A stretch of 64,000 bases of DNA from Virgibacillus proomii (lineage in GTDB: Bacteria > Bacillota > Bacilli > Bacillales > Amphibacillaceae): the NCBI RefSeq assembly GCF_018916875.1, contig NZ_JAHLNO010000019.1, positions 620,001 through 684,000 of the forward strand. The letters run 5' to 3'. The position numbers and the translations under genes are program-made. The notes below the pieces were generated by a model that was not told the origin of the DNA, did no database searches, and was given only the letters and a program-made list of their open reading frames with translations. Positions 26,527 to 37,649 of this stretch are shown here, piece after piece. The stretch's first letter is position 1; the number at the start of each line of letters is the position of its first letter.

Positions 26527-26968
26527 TATAGGAAGCTGTATAATTACATAATAAGGTAAGTAAAAATTATAGTCATAAATAAATGTTCATGTTATGCTTT
26601 TCTTATGCATTTAAAAGTTAAACGAACCTTTTTAGCTTTAACTGGGGAATGTGTTACAGTGATATATAATAAATATTAGCTTTCCCAATCAAATTTTATA
26701 TAATATTGATTACGGAAGTTTCATGTTCTGAGTAATCTATGATGTAATTAAGGAAAGCAAGAGAATCGGTAATTTTTTGGGAGTTAAAAGCTTGTTTTCA
26801 AATATTTACTGTACGGTATGGATCGTGAAAGTTCTACTATAGTGTCAATAAAGTTGTAAATGGAATTGTATCGATAATTAAGAATAACTGTTACATTTTT
26901 ATGATATGCTACATGAACAAGTAGATGTTGATCACGAATTAAAATGTTAAAATAGTTGAGGTGAAAAA
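26527..26968. other. Spacer upstream of ctpB
   Basis: About 440 bp, AT-rich, with no supported gene, repeat or clear promoter. Short stop-rich frames only. Confidence 0.4.
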
Positions 26969-28414
26969 ATGAAATTAAGAAAGCTACATATTGGATTACT
27001 TCTTATCGTAGCGTTAACACTTGGTCTGGTTGGTGGATATGTTGGAGTGAAGTTAGCACAGACAAAAACACCACAAATGAAACAATCAGCCAGCCTGGTT
27101 GAGGAAACAAATGGATCTGATGCGACAAATGTAGAGAAAATAGATCAAGCCTTTCAATTAATTAAAGAAAATTACTTGGAAGATGTCGAGGATAAGCAAT
27201 TAATAGAAGGAGCCATTCAGGGAATGCTTGCTACGTTAGAAGATCCATATAGCGCTTATATGGATGCGGAAACAATGAAACAGTTCAACGAACAAATCGA
27301 GTCTTCCTTTGAAGGGATTGGCGCCGAAATTAACAAAATAGATGATGTATTGACGATTGTAGCACCAATAAAAGACTCACCAGCAGAAAAATCGGGTTTA
27401 CGGCCAAATGACCAAGTTCTCGAAGTGGATGGTAAAAGCATTGAAGGATTAAGTCAAAATGAAGCAGTGGCTAAAATTCGTGGAAAAAAAGGTTCTAAAG
27501 TAAAGCTGAAAATACGTCGTCCGGGAGTTAAAGATCCTTTTAATGTAACCATTGTAAGAGATACGATTCCGCTTGAAACAGTTTATAGTAAAACAGAAAC
27601 AATCAACGGCAAAAAAACAGGCATTTTAGAAGTAACTAACTTCTCTGAACATACTGCTAAAGAATTTAATGAACAGCTGCAAACGATGGAAAATGATGGA
27701 ATTGAAGGTTTGGTTATTGATGTTCGGGGCAATCCAGGTGGACTACTGAATGTAGTAGAAGATATGTTAAAACAATTTGTTCCAAAAGACATGCCTTATT
27801 TGCAAGTAGAGGATCAAGACGGTAAAAAGACTCCGTATTATTCAGACTTGAAAAAGAAAAAAGAATATCCGATTAGTGTTATTATTGATGAAGGAAGCGC
27901 TTCTGCTTCGGAAATTTTGGCAGTCGCATTGAAAGAAATGGATTATGACATTGTTGGACAGTCGAGTTTTGGAAAAGGAACGATTCAACAAGCTGTACCA
28001 TTAGGCGATGATAGCACTATCAAATTGACACTGTTTAAATGGCTCTCACCTAAAGGAAATTGGATCCACGAAAAAGGTGTAAAGCCGACAGTAGAAGTAA
28101 AGCAGCCTGAATATTATTATACAAGTCCGGTTCAAATTGAGGAACCATTGACGGAAGATCAAACTGACGATAAAATAAAAAATATACAAATTATGTTAGA
28201 GGGCTTAGATTACAAAACCGGTAGAACAGACGGCTATTTCAATTCACAAACCAAGGAAGCTGTCAAGCAGTTTCAAACAGATAATGGCTTAACAGCTACT
28301 GGCAAGATTGATAAAAAAACAGCAAAGTCAATTGAGACGAAGATCATCGATAGGGTTCGAAATGGGAAAGATGATCAACAACTGGAAAAAGCGTTAAAGG
28401 AACTATACCGTTAA
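26969..28414 (+). CDS. ctpB: CtpB-type carboxy-terminal processing protease (S41)
   Basis: Membrane-anchored serine protease outside the cytoplasm; B. subtilis CtpB cuts SpoIVFA to trigger SigK during sporulation. The 481 residues run: N-terminal membrane anchor (10-30), PDZ domain (about 95-175) with GIGAEI, S41 core with the nucleophile in DEGSASASEI near 310 and the general-base Lys in SFGKGTIQQ near 335, and a C-terminal peptidoglycan-binding domain (RTDGYFNSQTKEAVKQFQ near 415-432). GAGGTGAAAAA precedes the ATG. Confidence 0.95.
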   Translation: MKLRKLHIGLLLIVALTLGLVGGYVGVKLAQTKTPQMKQSASLVEETNGSDATNVEKIDQAFQLIKENYLEDVEDKQLIEGAIQGMLATLEDPYSAYMDAETMKQFNEQIESSFEGIGAEINKIDDVLTIVAPIKDSPAEKSGLRPNDQVLEVDGKSIEGLSQNEAVAKIRGKKGSKVKLKIRRPGVKDPFNVTIVRDTIPLETVYSKTETINGKKTGILEVTNFSEHTAKEFNEQLQTMENDGIEGLVIDVRGNPGGLLNVVEDMLKQFVPKDMPYLQVEDQDGKKTPYYSDLKKKKEYPISVIIDEGSASASEILAVALKEMDYDIVGQSSFGKGTIQQAVPLGDDSTIKLTLFKWLSPKGNWIHEKGVKPTVEVKQPEYYYTSPVQIEEPLTEDQTDDKIKNIQIMLEGLDYKTGRTDGYFNSQTKEAVKQFQTDNGLTATGKIDKKTAKSIETKIIDRVRNGKDDQQLEKALKELYR

Positions 28415-28444
28415 ATAGAAGAAAAAATGATAAATGTATGTTGT

Positions 28445-28476
28445 AATCCGCGGGTAATTATCTCGCGGATTTTTCC
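28445..28476 (+). terminator. Terminator after ctpB
   Basis: ATCCGCG pairs with CGCGGAT over a 10-base loop, then TTTTT. Confidence 0.85.
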
Positions 28477-28593
28477 CGAATAGGCCGAGACAAGTCAGCA
28501 GCAGTTCAGACTTCCGATAAGAAAGATGTAATGAAACATGAGAACAATAGCATAAGCTTTCGGTAAGCGACATACAAATTGGAGAACTTATGG

Positions 28594-28954
28594 AAATTCA
28601 TTCAAGGAATGATCTTCTCCTTGAAAAAGAAAAACACTTTTTCTGCGTGCGATGCATCGCTGTCGTAGTCTTCCTTGTCCTTGAAAAAGAAAAACACTTT
28701 TTCTTCGTGCGGTGTATTGCTATCGAAGCAACTCTGTCCTTGAAAAAGAAAAACACTTTTTCTTCGTGCGGTGTATTGCTATCGAAGCAACTCTGTCCTT
28801 GAAAAAGAAAAAACACTTTTTCTGCGTGCGATGCATCGCTGTCGTAGTCTTCCTTGTCCTGTTGATTGAACGAATCGGGGATTTAGGAGCCGTTTTTTCA
28901 CCATGTTTGCAAAATCATAAGCGAGAAAAATACGGATACTTTCATTCGGGATAA
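28594..28954 (-). repeat. Inverted family A copy carrying a family B array
   Basis: Read in reverse this has family A ends: CATTCAAGGA/TCCTTGAA hairpin-2 arms on the left, and ATTGAACGAATCGGGGATTTAGG, a decayed hairpin 1 (GGAGCCGT...ACGGATAC) and TTCATTCGGGATAAAG on the right. The family B array lies between hairpin 2 and the linker, so B looks inserted in A. Confidence 0.7.
28621..28858 (+). repeat. Family B array, four units of 59-60 bp
   Basis: TTGAAAAAG begins units at 28621, 28681, 28740 and 28799. Each unit has GAAAAAG...CTTTTTC, a hairpin, and then a variable half. Units 1 and 4 share one half (GCGTGCGATGCATCGCTGTC), units 2 and 3 share another (CGTGCGGTGTATTGCTATCG), giving the order a-b-b-a. 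Frames in it give Lys/Phe-rich nonsense. Confidence 0.88.
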
Positions 28955-29130
28955 AGAAAACATGCCCTGCAACAGGGGTATGCCGATGCCTGAGCGGTAA
29001 GCCCGTTTTTAGTCGGCCTTCCTTTAGATTCGAGCCGATGTTGACTCATCATAGGAAGAAAATCGAAGTTTGCTAGTTGTTGTGCTCATAAGCGAGGCGA
29101 AGCTACTTTCAAAAAAATATCCACCATGAA
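28955..29130 (-). repeat. Family C mosaic repeat, inverted copy
   Basis: The reverse strand carries GGCTCGAATCTAAAGGAAGG, GCCGACTAAAAACGGGC, and the CATGTTTTC end that is shared with copies at 13265 and 32412. It abuts a family A copy, as copy 32412 does. Just after it minJ begins. Confidence 0.65.
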
Positions 29131-29171
29131 GAAACGGATCTAGGCAAATTGTGACACTGAGGTGATCAGAG

Positions 29172-30362
29172 ATGTGGGAAGCATGGCTAGTTGAAAGCGC
29201 AAAAGGAATAGGACGATTATTTTTAACCCCGTTATTATATTGGTCTGTTTTACTAGTCCTTTTGGCTGGAGCAAAAAGAATTAAGAGCGAAAGACTGGAT
29301 TTTGGCATTAAAATATATGATTTGTTCTCTGAGTGGAAGCATACGTTGTTGACGGCTGTGCTGATAGGTTTGGTACTTTCAGCTTTTACAATTGGTGTCG
29401 GAGTTGTTCTTTCTATTCCTGCTATTTTGCTTCTTAGTATCATTACAATTCTTGTTAGTATAAATGGCAAGTTCTCATTCCTTTCAGCAAGTTATACATT
29501 GGGGATAACTTATCTATTACTGTTATTTCTTCCAGAGTTGGCAAAACAACTCCCGTTTTTACAATCTGAATGGATTGGGGATATAAATCTTTCTGGTTTA
29601 GTAAGCTTATTGGCTTTATTATTATTTGCAGAAAGTTTGTTTCTATTTAGAGCACGAAATGATATTAGTTATCCTGAATTAAGTCTAGGACATCGTGGTG
29701 GTTGGATCGGTCAACATCGCTTGAAAAAAATGACTGTCCTTCCTTTTTTTACACTCCTACCAACTGGTTCAATTACATCATTTGCTGATTATTGGCCATA
29801 CTTTACAATTGGTGGAGAGGAATATAGTTTGATGCTTATTCCATTTGTTTTAGGTTTTGAACAGGTAGTTCGAGGGCAGGATCCAAAAATAGCTGCTGTA
29901 AAGATGGCTCGTTCTACATTGCTTCTAAGTATTTTAGTTGGTTTATTTGCATGTTTAAGTATTTATTATTCCTGGGCTTCTCTTATCGGAGTTGTCGTTG
30001 CCGTTATCGGAAGAGAACTTATTAATTATCTTCATCGTATGAAAGATGAAGCCAAGTCCGGCTTTTTTCAATCACCAGATCAAGCATTAAAGATACTTGT
30101 TGTGCTTCCGAACTCACCTGCTGACCGTATGGAAATAGAAGCAGGTGAATGGATAACAAAGGTAAATGGCAGAAAAGTTAATAGCATGACGCAATATTAT
30201 GAGGCATTGCAAACAAATGGAGCTTTTTTTAAATTAGAAGTCATTAATAAAGCTGGAGAGATGCGTATACTTCAGGGTGCTTGGTATGAAGGGGATCACC
30301 ATGGATTAGGAATTCTATGCACCAGTACACCGCATTATAAAGAAAAACATAACATTGTTTGA
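29172..30362 (+). CDS. minJ: MinJ, division-site topology factor (membrane PDZ protein)
   Basis: Bridges DivIVA and MinCD at poles and septa in B. subtilis. The 396 residues match MinJ (397) in length and layout: multiple membrane helices between about 10 and 285 (for example LFLTPLLYWSVLLVLLAGA, ILLLSIITILVSI, LLLSILVGLFACLSIYYSW), then a C-terminal PDZ domain (ILVVLPNSPADRMEIEAGEWITKVNGRKVNS). Position after ctpB is the same as in B. subtilis. The ATG follows GAGGTGATCAG. Confidence 0.9.
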   Translation: MWEAWLVESAKGIGRLFLTPLLYWSVLLVLLAGAKRIKSERLDFGIKIYDLFSEWKHTLLTAVLIGLVLSAFTIGVGVVLSIPAILLLSIITILVSINGKFSFLSASYTLGITYLLLLFLPELAKQLPFLQSEWIGDINLSGLVSLLALLLFAESLFLFRARNDISYPELSLGHRGGWIGQHRLKKMTVLPFFTLLPTGSITSFADYWPYFTIGGEEYSLMLIPFVLGFEQVVRGQDPKIAAVKMARSTLLLSILVGLFACLSIYYSWASLIGVVVAVIGRELINYLHRMKDEAKSGFFQSPDQALKILVVLPNSPADRMEIEAGEWITKVNGRKVNSMTQYYEALQTNGAFFKLEVINKAGEMRILQGAWYEGDHHGLGILCTSTPHYKEKHNIV

Positions 30363-30377
30363 AATGGAACATAATTT

Positions 30378-30427
30378 AACCTGACTTTGAGATGATAAAA
30401 CATCAGAACAAAAGGCAGGTTTTTTTA
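30378..30427 (+). terminator. Terminator after minJ
   Basis: AACCTG-A-CTTT pairs with AAAG-G-CAGGTT around a long loop, then TTTTTT. Confidence 0.75.
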
Positions 30428-30629
30428 TAGGGGATTTACTTAAGAGGTAATTTCAATGTCGTAACACGATAAGAAAAATTAGCGATTTCTAAAGGAATTC
30501 TGTTTTGATTGAGAACTAAGCAAACATAGATGGCTTTCCTTTTCGTTAACAATTCTCCAAGAACTTCCTTTAATAATTTGCACTATATATATACAAACTA
30601 ATTGTAAGTAAAGTTTTGGAGTGTTAATC

Positions 30630-31190
30630 ATGTTAATAAAGAGCTGTATGTTAAGCTTTTGGAAGAGGATTGATCCTATTTATTTTGCCTGCTCCAGATT
30701 AACTTATATTGTTGACTCCAATCAAAACCGAACCGTGTTACGGGCGAGATTGACGAAATATAAAGGAGCAACCGTAGTACTATCTGACGGAACCGTGCTA
30801 CAAAAAAATGATGTTCTACTTAAAATTCATTTGCACAACGTAAAACTGTTAAAAGAATTATCTACCGTTACCAACGATATAAAACGTGCCGTATTCATTT
30901 ATCATATTATTAAGCAAGCAATGCCCAGCTTAGCAATGTATATTCAGTCACACCCAAGCAATGAAAAAGTAAAGGGTGTTATTGGTATAACTAATTTGTC
31001 AAGAGGAGCAGAGCGTCTCGGTTTTGAAAAAGCACCGTTGAAAAATGCGCTTTATCGATTTTTTAAACAGGTGACTTTACTCCCAATTAATTTGTTTACG
31101 GGAACTAAAAAAATCAATCCTGTATATTTGTTCATGTCAAAAAGAAAACTATTAACTATATATGCAAGTGAAGAATCCATAAAACCATAG
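30630..31190 (+). CDS. YkoP-like protein
   Basis: A 186-residue protein resembling the YkoP domain of B. subtilis, which is encoded next to the glycosyltransferase-like ykoN. Seen features are a strand-rich N-terminal part (TVVLSDGTVLQKNDVLLKIHLHN near 47-68) and a helical basic C-terminal part (ERLGFEKAPLKNALYRFFKQV). No signal peptide or catalytic motif is evident. It is followed 8 bp later by an MGDG-synthase-like gene, the same pairing as ykoP/ykoN, so a shared envelope-lipid role is likely. ATG at 30630 is chosen for the TTTTGGAG spacing. Confidence 0.7.
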   Translation: MLIKSCMLSFWKRIDPIYFACSRLTYIVDSNQNRTVLRARLTKYKGATVVLSDGTVLQKNDVLLKIHLHNVKLLKELSTVTNDIKRAVFIYHIIKQAMPSLAMYIQSHPSNEKVKGVIGITNLSRGAERLGFEKAPLKNALYRFFKQVTLLPINLFTGTKKINPVYLFMSKRKLLTIYASEESIKP

Positions 31191-31198
31191 AGAATAGG

Positions 31199-32356
31199 AT
31201 GGAACAATCAATGAATCGTAGCCAACAAGTAGATGCCTTGTTTTTCCCCTTTTTACAAATTCCAAGCGGGCACCATCATGTTGCTGACGCCTTAATAGCA
31301 GAATATAAGCAAGTTTATCCAACAAAATCTGTACAAAAAATAGATATACTCGCTTATGGCTATGGAAATATTGAAAAGCTTGTATCTTCTATTTATCTTA
31401 AGTGGATTACTCATTTTCCCAACCTGTATGATCAGTTGTATTCCCAACTGGTCTATAAGCAACCATTGAAACGAACAAGACAACGGCATTATGAATTAAT
31501 TTTTCGTTCAGTTGTGAAGAAGTTAATTAATGAAGCACAACCGGAGATGATTTTTTTTACCCATTCATTACCTTCCAATATAGTTAGCATATTGAAACAA
31601 GAAGGAATAGTGACTGCGACCACAGTCAATGTTTACACGGATTTTTTTATAAATTGTCTATGGGGAATTAACGGAATTGACTATCATTTTGTTCCATCAA
31701 TTGCGATGAGAGATGTTTTAATACGTCTAGGAGTAAAGGAAAAAAATATCTTTATTACAGGTATTCCGATTCATCCGGCCCTTTCTAAAAATGATTCTGT
31801 AGCTGAGGAGAAACGGAGAATTAAGCTGCTAATTAGTGGTGGCAGTTTAGGAACCGGGGGTATTCAGCATTTATTATCATCTGTACATTTGTCGAGGCTG
31901 GAGCATGTATATGTATTATGTGGAAAGAATAATGAACTATATAACCAGCTTATCTCAGCTAACCACGCTAACATTACTCCACTAAATTATATAAGTTCAA
32001 AAAAGCAAATTAATCAATTATATGAACAAGTAGATGCTGTTGTTACGAAGCCCGGTGGAGTGACGATCAGTGAATCCCTAATGAAACGTAAGCCGATCTT
32101 TGTTTGTGATACATTACCAGGACAAGAAAAAATCAATTTACAGGAGCTAACTCGTTTATGTTTAGTTCAACAACTTGATAAAAGGAAGTCGTTTGAACAG
32201 CAAATTTTCGATTTTTTTGTTAATATAGATAGACAAGAACAGTTTCAACAGCAATTGGATGCATATTTCCAAGCTATGGATAAAGAATCCATTGCTAACA
32301 TTATAAAACGAATAAGCCAACACATGATCGATAGTCGAAGTCGGGAAATTAATTAA
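31199..32356 (+). CDS. MGDG synthase-like glycosyltransferase (GT28 type)
   Basis: Likely transfers sugar to diacylglycerol or a related lipid at the membrane face. The 385 residues have the monogalactosyldiacylglycerol-synthase N-domain (FFPFLQIPSGHHHVADALI near 16-34, where the GHH motif is typical) and a GT-B C-domain with LISGGSLGTGGIQ near 212 and the nucleotide-sugar loop VVTKPGGVTISESL near 281. It is related to UgtP and YkoN of B. subtilis. Acceptor and sugar are not certain. Overlap with the YkoP-like gene upstream suggests one operon. Confidence 0.82.
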   Translation: MEQSMNRSQQVDALFFPFLQIPSGHHHVADALIAEYKQVYPTKSVQKIDILAYGYGNIEKLVSSIYLKWITHFPNLYDQLYSQLVYKQPLKRTRQRHYELIFRSVVKKLINEAQPEMIFFTHSLPSNIVSILKQEGIVTATTVNVYTDFFINCLWGINGIDYHFVPSIAMRDVLIRLGVKEKNIFITGIPIHPALSKNDSVAEEKRRIKLLISGGSLGTGGIQHLLSSVHLSRLEHVYVLCGKNNELYNQLISANHANITPLNYISSKKQINQLYEQVDAVVTKPGGVTISESLMKRKPIFVCDTLPGQEKINLQELTRLCLVQQLDKRKSFEQQIFDFFVNIDRQEQFQQQLDAYFQAMDKESIANIIKRISQHMIDSRSREIN

Positions 32357-32368
32357 ATAAAATTATAG

Positions 32369-32402
32369 AGCTATGAGCACGATCCAGTGCTGATAGTTTT
32401 TT
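32369..32402 (+). terminator. Terminator after the glycosyltransferase gene
   Basis: AGCTATGAGCAC pairs with GTGCTGATAGTT (one mismatch) over a 6-base loop, then a T run. Confidence 0.78.
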
Positions 32403-32411
32403 ATTGTTTAG

Positions 32412-32605
32412 GAAAACTATACCCGTTGTACATGATAGATCACTTTTTGAAAAGTATCTTCGTCTAGCATAAGCCTCGTGCTGCCGGCAATCTTTGATCT
32501 CCTTTCTATCATAAGTTAACATCGACTCGAATCTAAAGGAAGGTCGACTAAAAGGGCTTGCCGCCGGTGTCAGCATATCACTGTTTTAGAGGCATGTTTC
32601 CTTTA
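32412..32605 (+). repeat. Family C mosaic repeat, copy 2
   Basis: Contains ACATCGACTCGAATCTAAAG, GGAAGGTCGACTAAAAGGGC and TTTTAGAGGCATGTTTCC in the same order as copy 1. It runs straight into TTTATCCCGAATGTAAAG, the left end of a family A element that then stops, so C and A are joined here too. Confidence 0.65.
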
Positions 32606-32667
32606 TCCCGAATGTAAAGAGCCGTATTTCCATTACCAGTTTCTTTATCTTCACCTAAAAATAAAAA

Positions 32668-32681
32668 CGAATATTTGTTCG
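32668..32681 (+). promoter_or_regulatory. LexA/DinR SOS box upstream of uvrB
   Basis: CGAATATTTGTTCG differs from the Bacillus SOS consensus CGAAC-N4-GTTCG at one base and lies 72 bp before the uvrB start. uvrBA is a known LexA target in B. subtilis. Confidence 0.85.
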
Positions 32682-32752
32682 TTTTTCTGTTAAAATGAAC
32701 AAGATTTATGGTAGAATAAAAAATAGTCAATGACGGATCGGAGGAGAAACTA

Positions 32753-34735
32753 GTGCAGAATAAGTTTGAACTAGTGGCCAACTATGAACCAAGAGGAGAT
32801 CAACCTCAAGCAATTAAAGAAATCGTGAAACGAGTAAAGGCTGGCAAAAGGCATCAAACATTGTTGGGTGCTACGGGTACAGGAAAAACCTTTACCATGT
32901 CCAATGTTATAAAGGAATTAAACCGGCCAACGTTAGTGATTGCTCATAATAAAACATTAGCTGGCCAGTTATACAGTGAGTTTAAAGAGTTTTTTCCTAA
33001 TAACGCGGTAGAGTACTTTGTCAGCTATTATGATTATTATCAACCAGAAGCATATGTACCTTCTACCGATACATTCATTGAAAAAGATGCAAGTATCAAT
33101 GATGAAATAGATAAGCTCAGACACTCGGCTACCTCCTCGCTGTTTGAACGAAGAGATGTGCTTATCGTTGCAAGTGTGTCTTGTATTTACGGGTTAGGTT
33201 CACCCGAGGAATATAAAAGTCAAGTGCTTTCTATTCGAGCTGGCATGGAAAAAGACCGTGATCAATTGTTACGTGAGCTTGTAAGTATTCAATACGCCCG
33301 TAATGATATTGATTTTCAGCGTGGAACGTTTCGAGTGCGGGGGGATTCTGTAGAGATTATACCGGCATCCAAAGAAGAACATTGCATTCGGATTGAGTTT
33401 TTTGGTGATGAGGTGGATCGGATTCGTGAAGTTGATGCACTAACAGGGGAAATAATTGGTGACAGAGAGCATGTCGCTGTTTTCCCGGCATCCCACTTCG
33501 TAACTAGAGAGGAAAAGATGAAGCTTGCGATTAGAAATATTGAAAAAGAACTGGAGGAACGGCTAAAAGAATTGCGAGATCAAGGGAAGTTGCTCGAAGC
33601 GCAGCGTCTGGAACAACGTACGAATTATGATTTAGAAATGATGAATGAGATGGGTTTTTGTTCAGGTATTGAAAATTACTCGCGCCATCTCACGTTGCGT
33701 GAACCAGGTTCGACACCATATACATTGCTCGATTATTTTCCCGATGATTTTCTAGTCTTTATCGACGAATCACATGTTACATTGCCACAGATTCGTGGAA
33801 TGTATAATGGGGACCAGGCTCGTAAACAAGTGTTAGTTGACCATGGATTTAGACTGCCATCTGCGTTAGATAACCGCCCATTACGTTTTGAGGAGTTTGA
33901 AAAAGCGACGAATCAGCTCGTGTACGTTTCTGCTACCCCAGGTCCATATGAATTGGAACATTCGCCTGTAATGACAGAACAGATTATTCGTCCAACGGGA
34001 TTATTAGATCCAATTGTCGACGTCCGCCCAATTGAAGGACAAATTGATAATTTAATTGGCGAAATCCATAAACGTACAGAGAAAAATGAACGTGTGCTTG
34101 TAACTACCTTGACGAAGAAAATGTCTGAAGATCTCACCGATTATTTAAAAGAGATTGGAATCAAAGTTGCTTATTTGCATTCAGAAATTAAGACATTAGA
34201 ACGAATCGAGTTAATTCGTGATTTACGAATTGGCAAATATGATGTACTTGTTGGCATAAATTTATTACGTGAAGGTCTAGATATTCCAGAAGTGTCGTTA
34301 GTTGCTATTTTGGATGCAGATAAGGAAGGATTCCTGCGTTCAGAACGGTCTCTGATTCAAACGATGGGACGAGCAGCACGCAATGAAAATGGCATGGTTA
34401 TCATGTATGCAGATAGAATAACTAATTCGATGCGTGTGGCTATTGATGAGACAAAGCGACGCCGTGAAAAGCAGAAGGCCCATAATAAAAAGCATCATAT
34501 CACACCAACTACAATTAAAAAGGAAGTAAGAGATGTTATACGCGTAACTGTTGTCGCAGAAGAACAAGAAAGTTATGAAACTACGACGAAAAGTATTAGC
34601 AAATTAACTAAGAAAGATAAAGAAAAAGTAATTGCCAACATGGAAAAGGAAATGAAGGAAGCTGCTAAAGCGCTGGACTTTGAAAAAGCGGCAGAACTTC
34701 GTGATATTATACTTGAATTAAAAGCAGGAAGGTGA
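32753..34735 (+). CDS. uvrB: UvrB, excinuclease ABC subunit B
   Basis: Damage-verifying helicase-like subunit of nucleotide excision repair; takes lesions from UvrA and positions UvrC. The 660 residues include Walker [11 protein letters not shown] near 39, the beta-hairpin ([21 protein letters not shown]) near 92-112, DESHVT near 338, [10 protein letters not shown], the helicase motif QTMGRAARN near 540, and the UvrC-binding UVR domain at the end ([16 protein letters not shown]). GTG start with GGAGGAG. The upstream SOS box predicts LexA control. Confidence 0.98.
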   Translation: MQNKFELVANYEPRGDQPQAIKEIVKRVKAGKRHQTLLGATGTGKTFTMSNVIKELNRPTLVIAHNKTLAGQLYSEFKEFFPNNAVEYFVSYYDYYQPEAYVPSTDTFIEKDASINDEIDKLRHSATSSLFERRDVLIVASVSCIYGLGSPEEYKSQVLSIRAGMEKDRDQLLRELVSIQYARNDIDFQRGTFRVRGDSVEIIPASKEEHCIRIEFFGDEVDRIREVDALTGEIIGDREHVAVFPASHFVTREEKMKLAIRNIEKELEERLKELRDQGKLLEAQRLEQRTNYDLEMMNEMGFCSGIENYSRHLTLREPGSTPYTLLDYFPDDFLVFIDESHVTLPQIRGMYNGDQARKQVLVDHGFRLPSALDNRPLRFEEFEKATNQLVYVSATPGPYELEHSPVMTEQIIRPTGLLDPIVDVRPIEGQIDNLIGEIHKRTEKNERVLVTTLTKKMSEDLTDYLKEIGIKVAYLHSEIKTLERIELIRDLRIGKYDVLVGINLLREGLDIPEVSLVAILDADKEGFLRSERSLIQTMGRAARNENGMVIMYADRITNSMRVAIDETKRRREKQKAHNKKHHITPTTIKKEVRDVIRVTVVAEEQESYETTTKSISKLTKKDKEKVIANMEKEMKEAAKALDFEKAAELRDIILELKAGR

Positions 34736-34739
34736 TGAA

Positions 34740-37616
34740 ATGCCTAGTAAATTTATTACAATTCAAGGCGCTAGAGCTCATAATTTAAAAAACGTTAATG
34801 TTAAGATACCAAAAAACAAGCTTGTTGTTCTCACCGGCCTGTCTGGTTCAGGGAAGTCTTCACTTGCTTTTGATACGATCTATGCGGAGGGGCAACGCCG
34901 TTATGTTGAATCCCTTTCCGCATATGCTCGTCAGTTTTTAGGGCAAATGGAAAAGCCGGATGTTGACGCCATTGAAGGCTTGTCACCAGCAATATCCATA
35001 GATCAGAAGACAACGAGTAAAAATCCAAGATCGACGGTAGGAACAGTAACGGAAATCTATGATTATTTACGATTGTTATTTGCCCGTGTTGGACATCCAA
35101 CTTGTCCTAAGCATGGAATTGAAATAACCTCACAAACCGTACAACAGATGGTCGATCGTATTATGGAATATCCGGAACGAACGAAGATGCAAATCCTTGC
35201 TCCAGTTGTTTCTGGAAGAAAAGGAGAACATGTAAAAGTTTTGGAAAAATTAAAGCAAGAAGGGTATGTCCGTATTCGTATTGATAAAGAAATGCGGGAA
35301 GTAACAGAAGACATTAAGCTGGAAAAGAATAAAAAGCATTCCATTGAAGTAGTTGTTGATCGAATTGTTGTCAAGGAAGGCATTGAGGGACGGTTAAGTG
35401 ATTCTATCGAGACTGCTCTGGCCTTAGGAGAAGGTAAAATTATTGTTGATGTTATTGGTCAGGAAGAAATGACATTTAGCGAAAATCATGCTTGCCCGAT
35501 TTGTGGATTTTCCATTGGCGAATTAGAACCGAGGCTATTTTCCTTTAATAGTCCATACGGTGCTTGTCCTACTTGTGACGGGTTGGGAACGAATTTGGAA
35601 GTAGATTTAGATCTAGTGATTCCGGATTGGAATAAATCGTTAAATGAGCATGCACTTGCTCCCTGGAAGCCGATCAGCTCGCAATATTATCCTCAGCTTT
35701 TAAAAAGCGTCTGTGAACATTATGATATAGATATGGATAAACCAGTTAAAGATATTCCAAAAGAAAAAATGGACAAAATCCTTTACGGCAGTGGCAAGGA
35801 AAAAATTCACTTTCATTATGTTAATGATTTTGGCAATGTACGAGATAGCGATATTGTTTTTGAAGGGGTAGTAAATAATGTAGCTAGACGCTACCGGGAG
35901 ACTTCCTCCGAGTTTATTCGAGAAAATTTAGAGCAGTACATGGCGCAAAAAGCTTGTCCTGCATGTAAAGGATATCGTTTAAAACAAGAAGCTCTTGCTG
36001 TTCAAATAAATGGGCTGCACATTAGCGAGGTTACTAATTTCTCTATCGTTGAAGCTCAAAACTTTTTCCAATCGCTTCAACTATCAACAAAAGAAATGCA
36101 AATTGCAAAAATGATCTTGAAAGAAATCAGCAATCGATTAGAATTTTTAAACAATGTTGGTTTGGATTATTTAACATTATCCCGATCTGCAGGTACACTT
36201 TCGGGTGGAGAAGCACAGCGCATTCGTTTAGCCACTCAAATTGGCTCAGCGTTAACTGGAGTCCTGTATGTATTGGACGAGCCTTCCATCGGCTTACATC
36301 AACGGGATAATGATCGGTTAATTGAAACATTAAAAAGCATGAGGGATTTAGATAATACCTTGATCGTTGTTGAACACGATGAAGATACGATGCTTGCTGC
36401 TGATTGGTTAATTGATATTGGACCAGGTGCTGGAGAGCATGGCGGAGCAATTGTTGCAAGCGATACGCCTGAAAAGGTAATGGAAAATCCGAATTCATTG
36501 ACAGGACAATATTTATCTGGAAACAAATTCATACCATTACCAGCAAAACGGCGTAAACAAGATAAGCGTGCCATTGAAATTGTCGGAGCAGAAGAAAATA
36601 ATTTAAAAAAGGTTTCTGTGAAAATACCAATTGGTTTAATGACAGTCGTTACAGGTGTATCTGGTTCAGGAAAAAGTACACTGGTGAATGAAATTTTATA
36701 TAAAGCGCTAGCTAAAGAGCTTTATACAGGAAAACATAAGCCCGGAAAATATAAAAAAATAAAGGGTATTGAACATATCGAAAAAGTAATTGATATTGAC
36801 CAGTCACCAATTGGCAGAACCCCTCGTTCCAACCCAGCAACATATACAGGTGTATTTGATGATATTCGTGATGTGTTTGCGCAGACAAATGAAGCGAAAA
36901 TTAGAGGCTATAAGAAGGGGAGATTCAGCTTTAATGTCAAAGGTGGACGTTGTGAGGCCTGTCATGGGGATGGTATTATCAAGATTGAAATGCATTTTCT
37001 TCCAGATGTTTATGTACCGTGTGAAGTATGTCATGGCAGTCGCTATAATCGAGAAACCTTAGAAGTGAAATATAAGGGAAAAAATATAGCAGATGTATTA
37101 GGAATGACGATTGAAGAAGCGTTGGAGTTTTTCGCTAACATCCCAAAAATTAAGCGGAAATTACAAACGATCTATGATGTCGGGCTCGGCTATATTAAGC
37201 TTGGCCAACCGGCAACTACCTTATCTGGCGGTGAAGCTCAACGTGTTAAACTTGCTAGTGAATTACATCGTCGCTCTAATGGAAAGTCGCTTTATATATT
37301 GGATGAGCCGACTACAGGGCTACATGCAGATGATATCAGCCGATTGCTAAATGTGTTACAGCGCCTGGTAGATAATGGCGATACGGTTTTAATTATTGAA
37401 CATAATTTAGATGTTATTAAGACAGCAGACCATATTATCGACTTAGGTCCTGAGGGTGGTGCTGGCGGCGGTCAAATTATTGCTACAGGTACTCCAGAAC
37501 AAATTGCCAAAACAGAAGCCTCTTATACTGGGAAGTATTTAAAACATGTGTTAGAACGTGATAAAAAACGAATGGAAAATGTAATAAAAGCTAAAGAGCA
37601 GTTTACAACTAAATAG
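34740..37616 (+). CDS. uvrA: UvrA, excinuclease ABC subunit A
   Basis: DNA-damage sensor of nucleotide excision repair, an ABC-type dimer. The 958 residues carry two ATPase modules: Walker [11 protein letters not shown] near 33 and [10 protein letters not shown] near 641; two signatures [12 protein letters not shown] near 488 and [12 protein letters not shown] near 829; and zinc-binding pairs CPICG...CPTCDG (near 253-280) and CEACHGDG...CEVCHG (near 739-766). It starts 4 bp after uvrB, a coupled pair. Confidence 0.98.
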   Translation: MPSKFITIQGARAHNLKNVNVKIPKNKLVVLTGLSGSGKSSLAFDTIYAEGQRRYVESLSAYARQFLGQMEKPDVDAIEGLSPAISIDQKTTSKNPRSTVGTVTEIYDYLRLLFARVGHPTCPKHGIEITSQTVQQMVDRIMEYPERTKMQILAPVVSGRKGEHVKVLEKLKQEGYVRIRIDKEMREVTEDIKLEKNKKHSIEVVVDRIVVKEGIEGRLSDSIETALALGEGKIIVDVIGQEEMTFSENHACPICGFSIGELEPRLFSFNSPYGACPTCDGLGTNLEVDLDLVIPDWNKSLNEHALAPWKPISSQYYPQLLKSVCEHYDIDMDKPVKDIPKEKMDKILYGSGKEKIHFHYVNDFGNVRDSDIVFEGVVNNVARRYRETSSEFIRENLEQYMAQKACPACKGYRLKQEALAVQINGLHISEVTNFSIVEAQNFFQSLQLSTKEMQIAKMILKEISNRLEFLNNVGLDYLTLSRSAGTLSGGEAQRIRLATQIGSALTGVLYVLDEPSIGLHQRDNDRLIETLKSMRDLDNTLIVVEHDEDTMLAADWLIDIGPGAGEHGGAIVASDTPEKVMENPNSLTGQYLSGNKFIPLPAKRRKQDKRAIEIVGAEENNLKKVSVKIPIGLMTVVTGVSGSGKSTLVNEILYKALAKELYTGKHKPGKYKKIKGIEHIEKVIDIDQSPIGRTPRSNPATYTGVFDDIRDVFAQTNEAKIRGYKKGRFSFNVKGGRCEACHGDGIIKIEMHFLPDVYVPCEVCHGSRYNRETLEVKYKGKNIADVLGMTIEEALEFFANIPKIKRKLQTIYDVGLGYIKLGQPATTLSGGEAQRVKLASELHRRSNGKSLYILDEPTTGLHADDISRLLNVLQRLVDNGDTVLIIEHNLDVIKTADHIIDLGPEGGAGGGQIIATGTPEQIAKTEASYTGKYLKHVLERDKKRMENVIKAKEQFTTK

Positions 37617-37649
37617 TCCGTTAGTCGCCTACAACCTATAAAAGAAGAG

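Noticed and set aside
28621-28858. CRISPR-like 60-bp periodic repeat
   Set aside because: Variable halves occur in only two types shared between units, not unique spacers, and no cas genes are present.
28590-28954. Lys/Phe-rich frames on both strands across the family B array
   Set aside because: Product of the GAAAAAG/CTTTTTC hairpins; no ribosome site and both strands look equally open.
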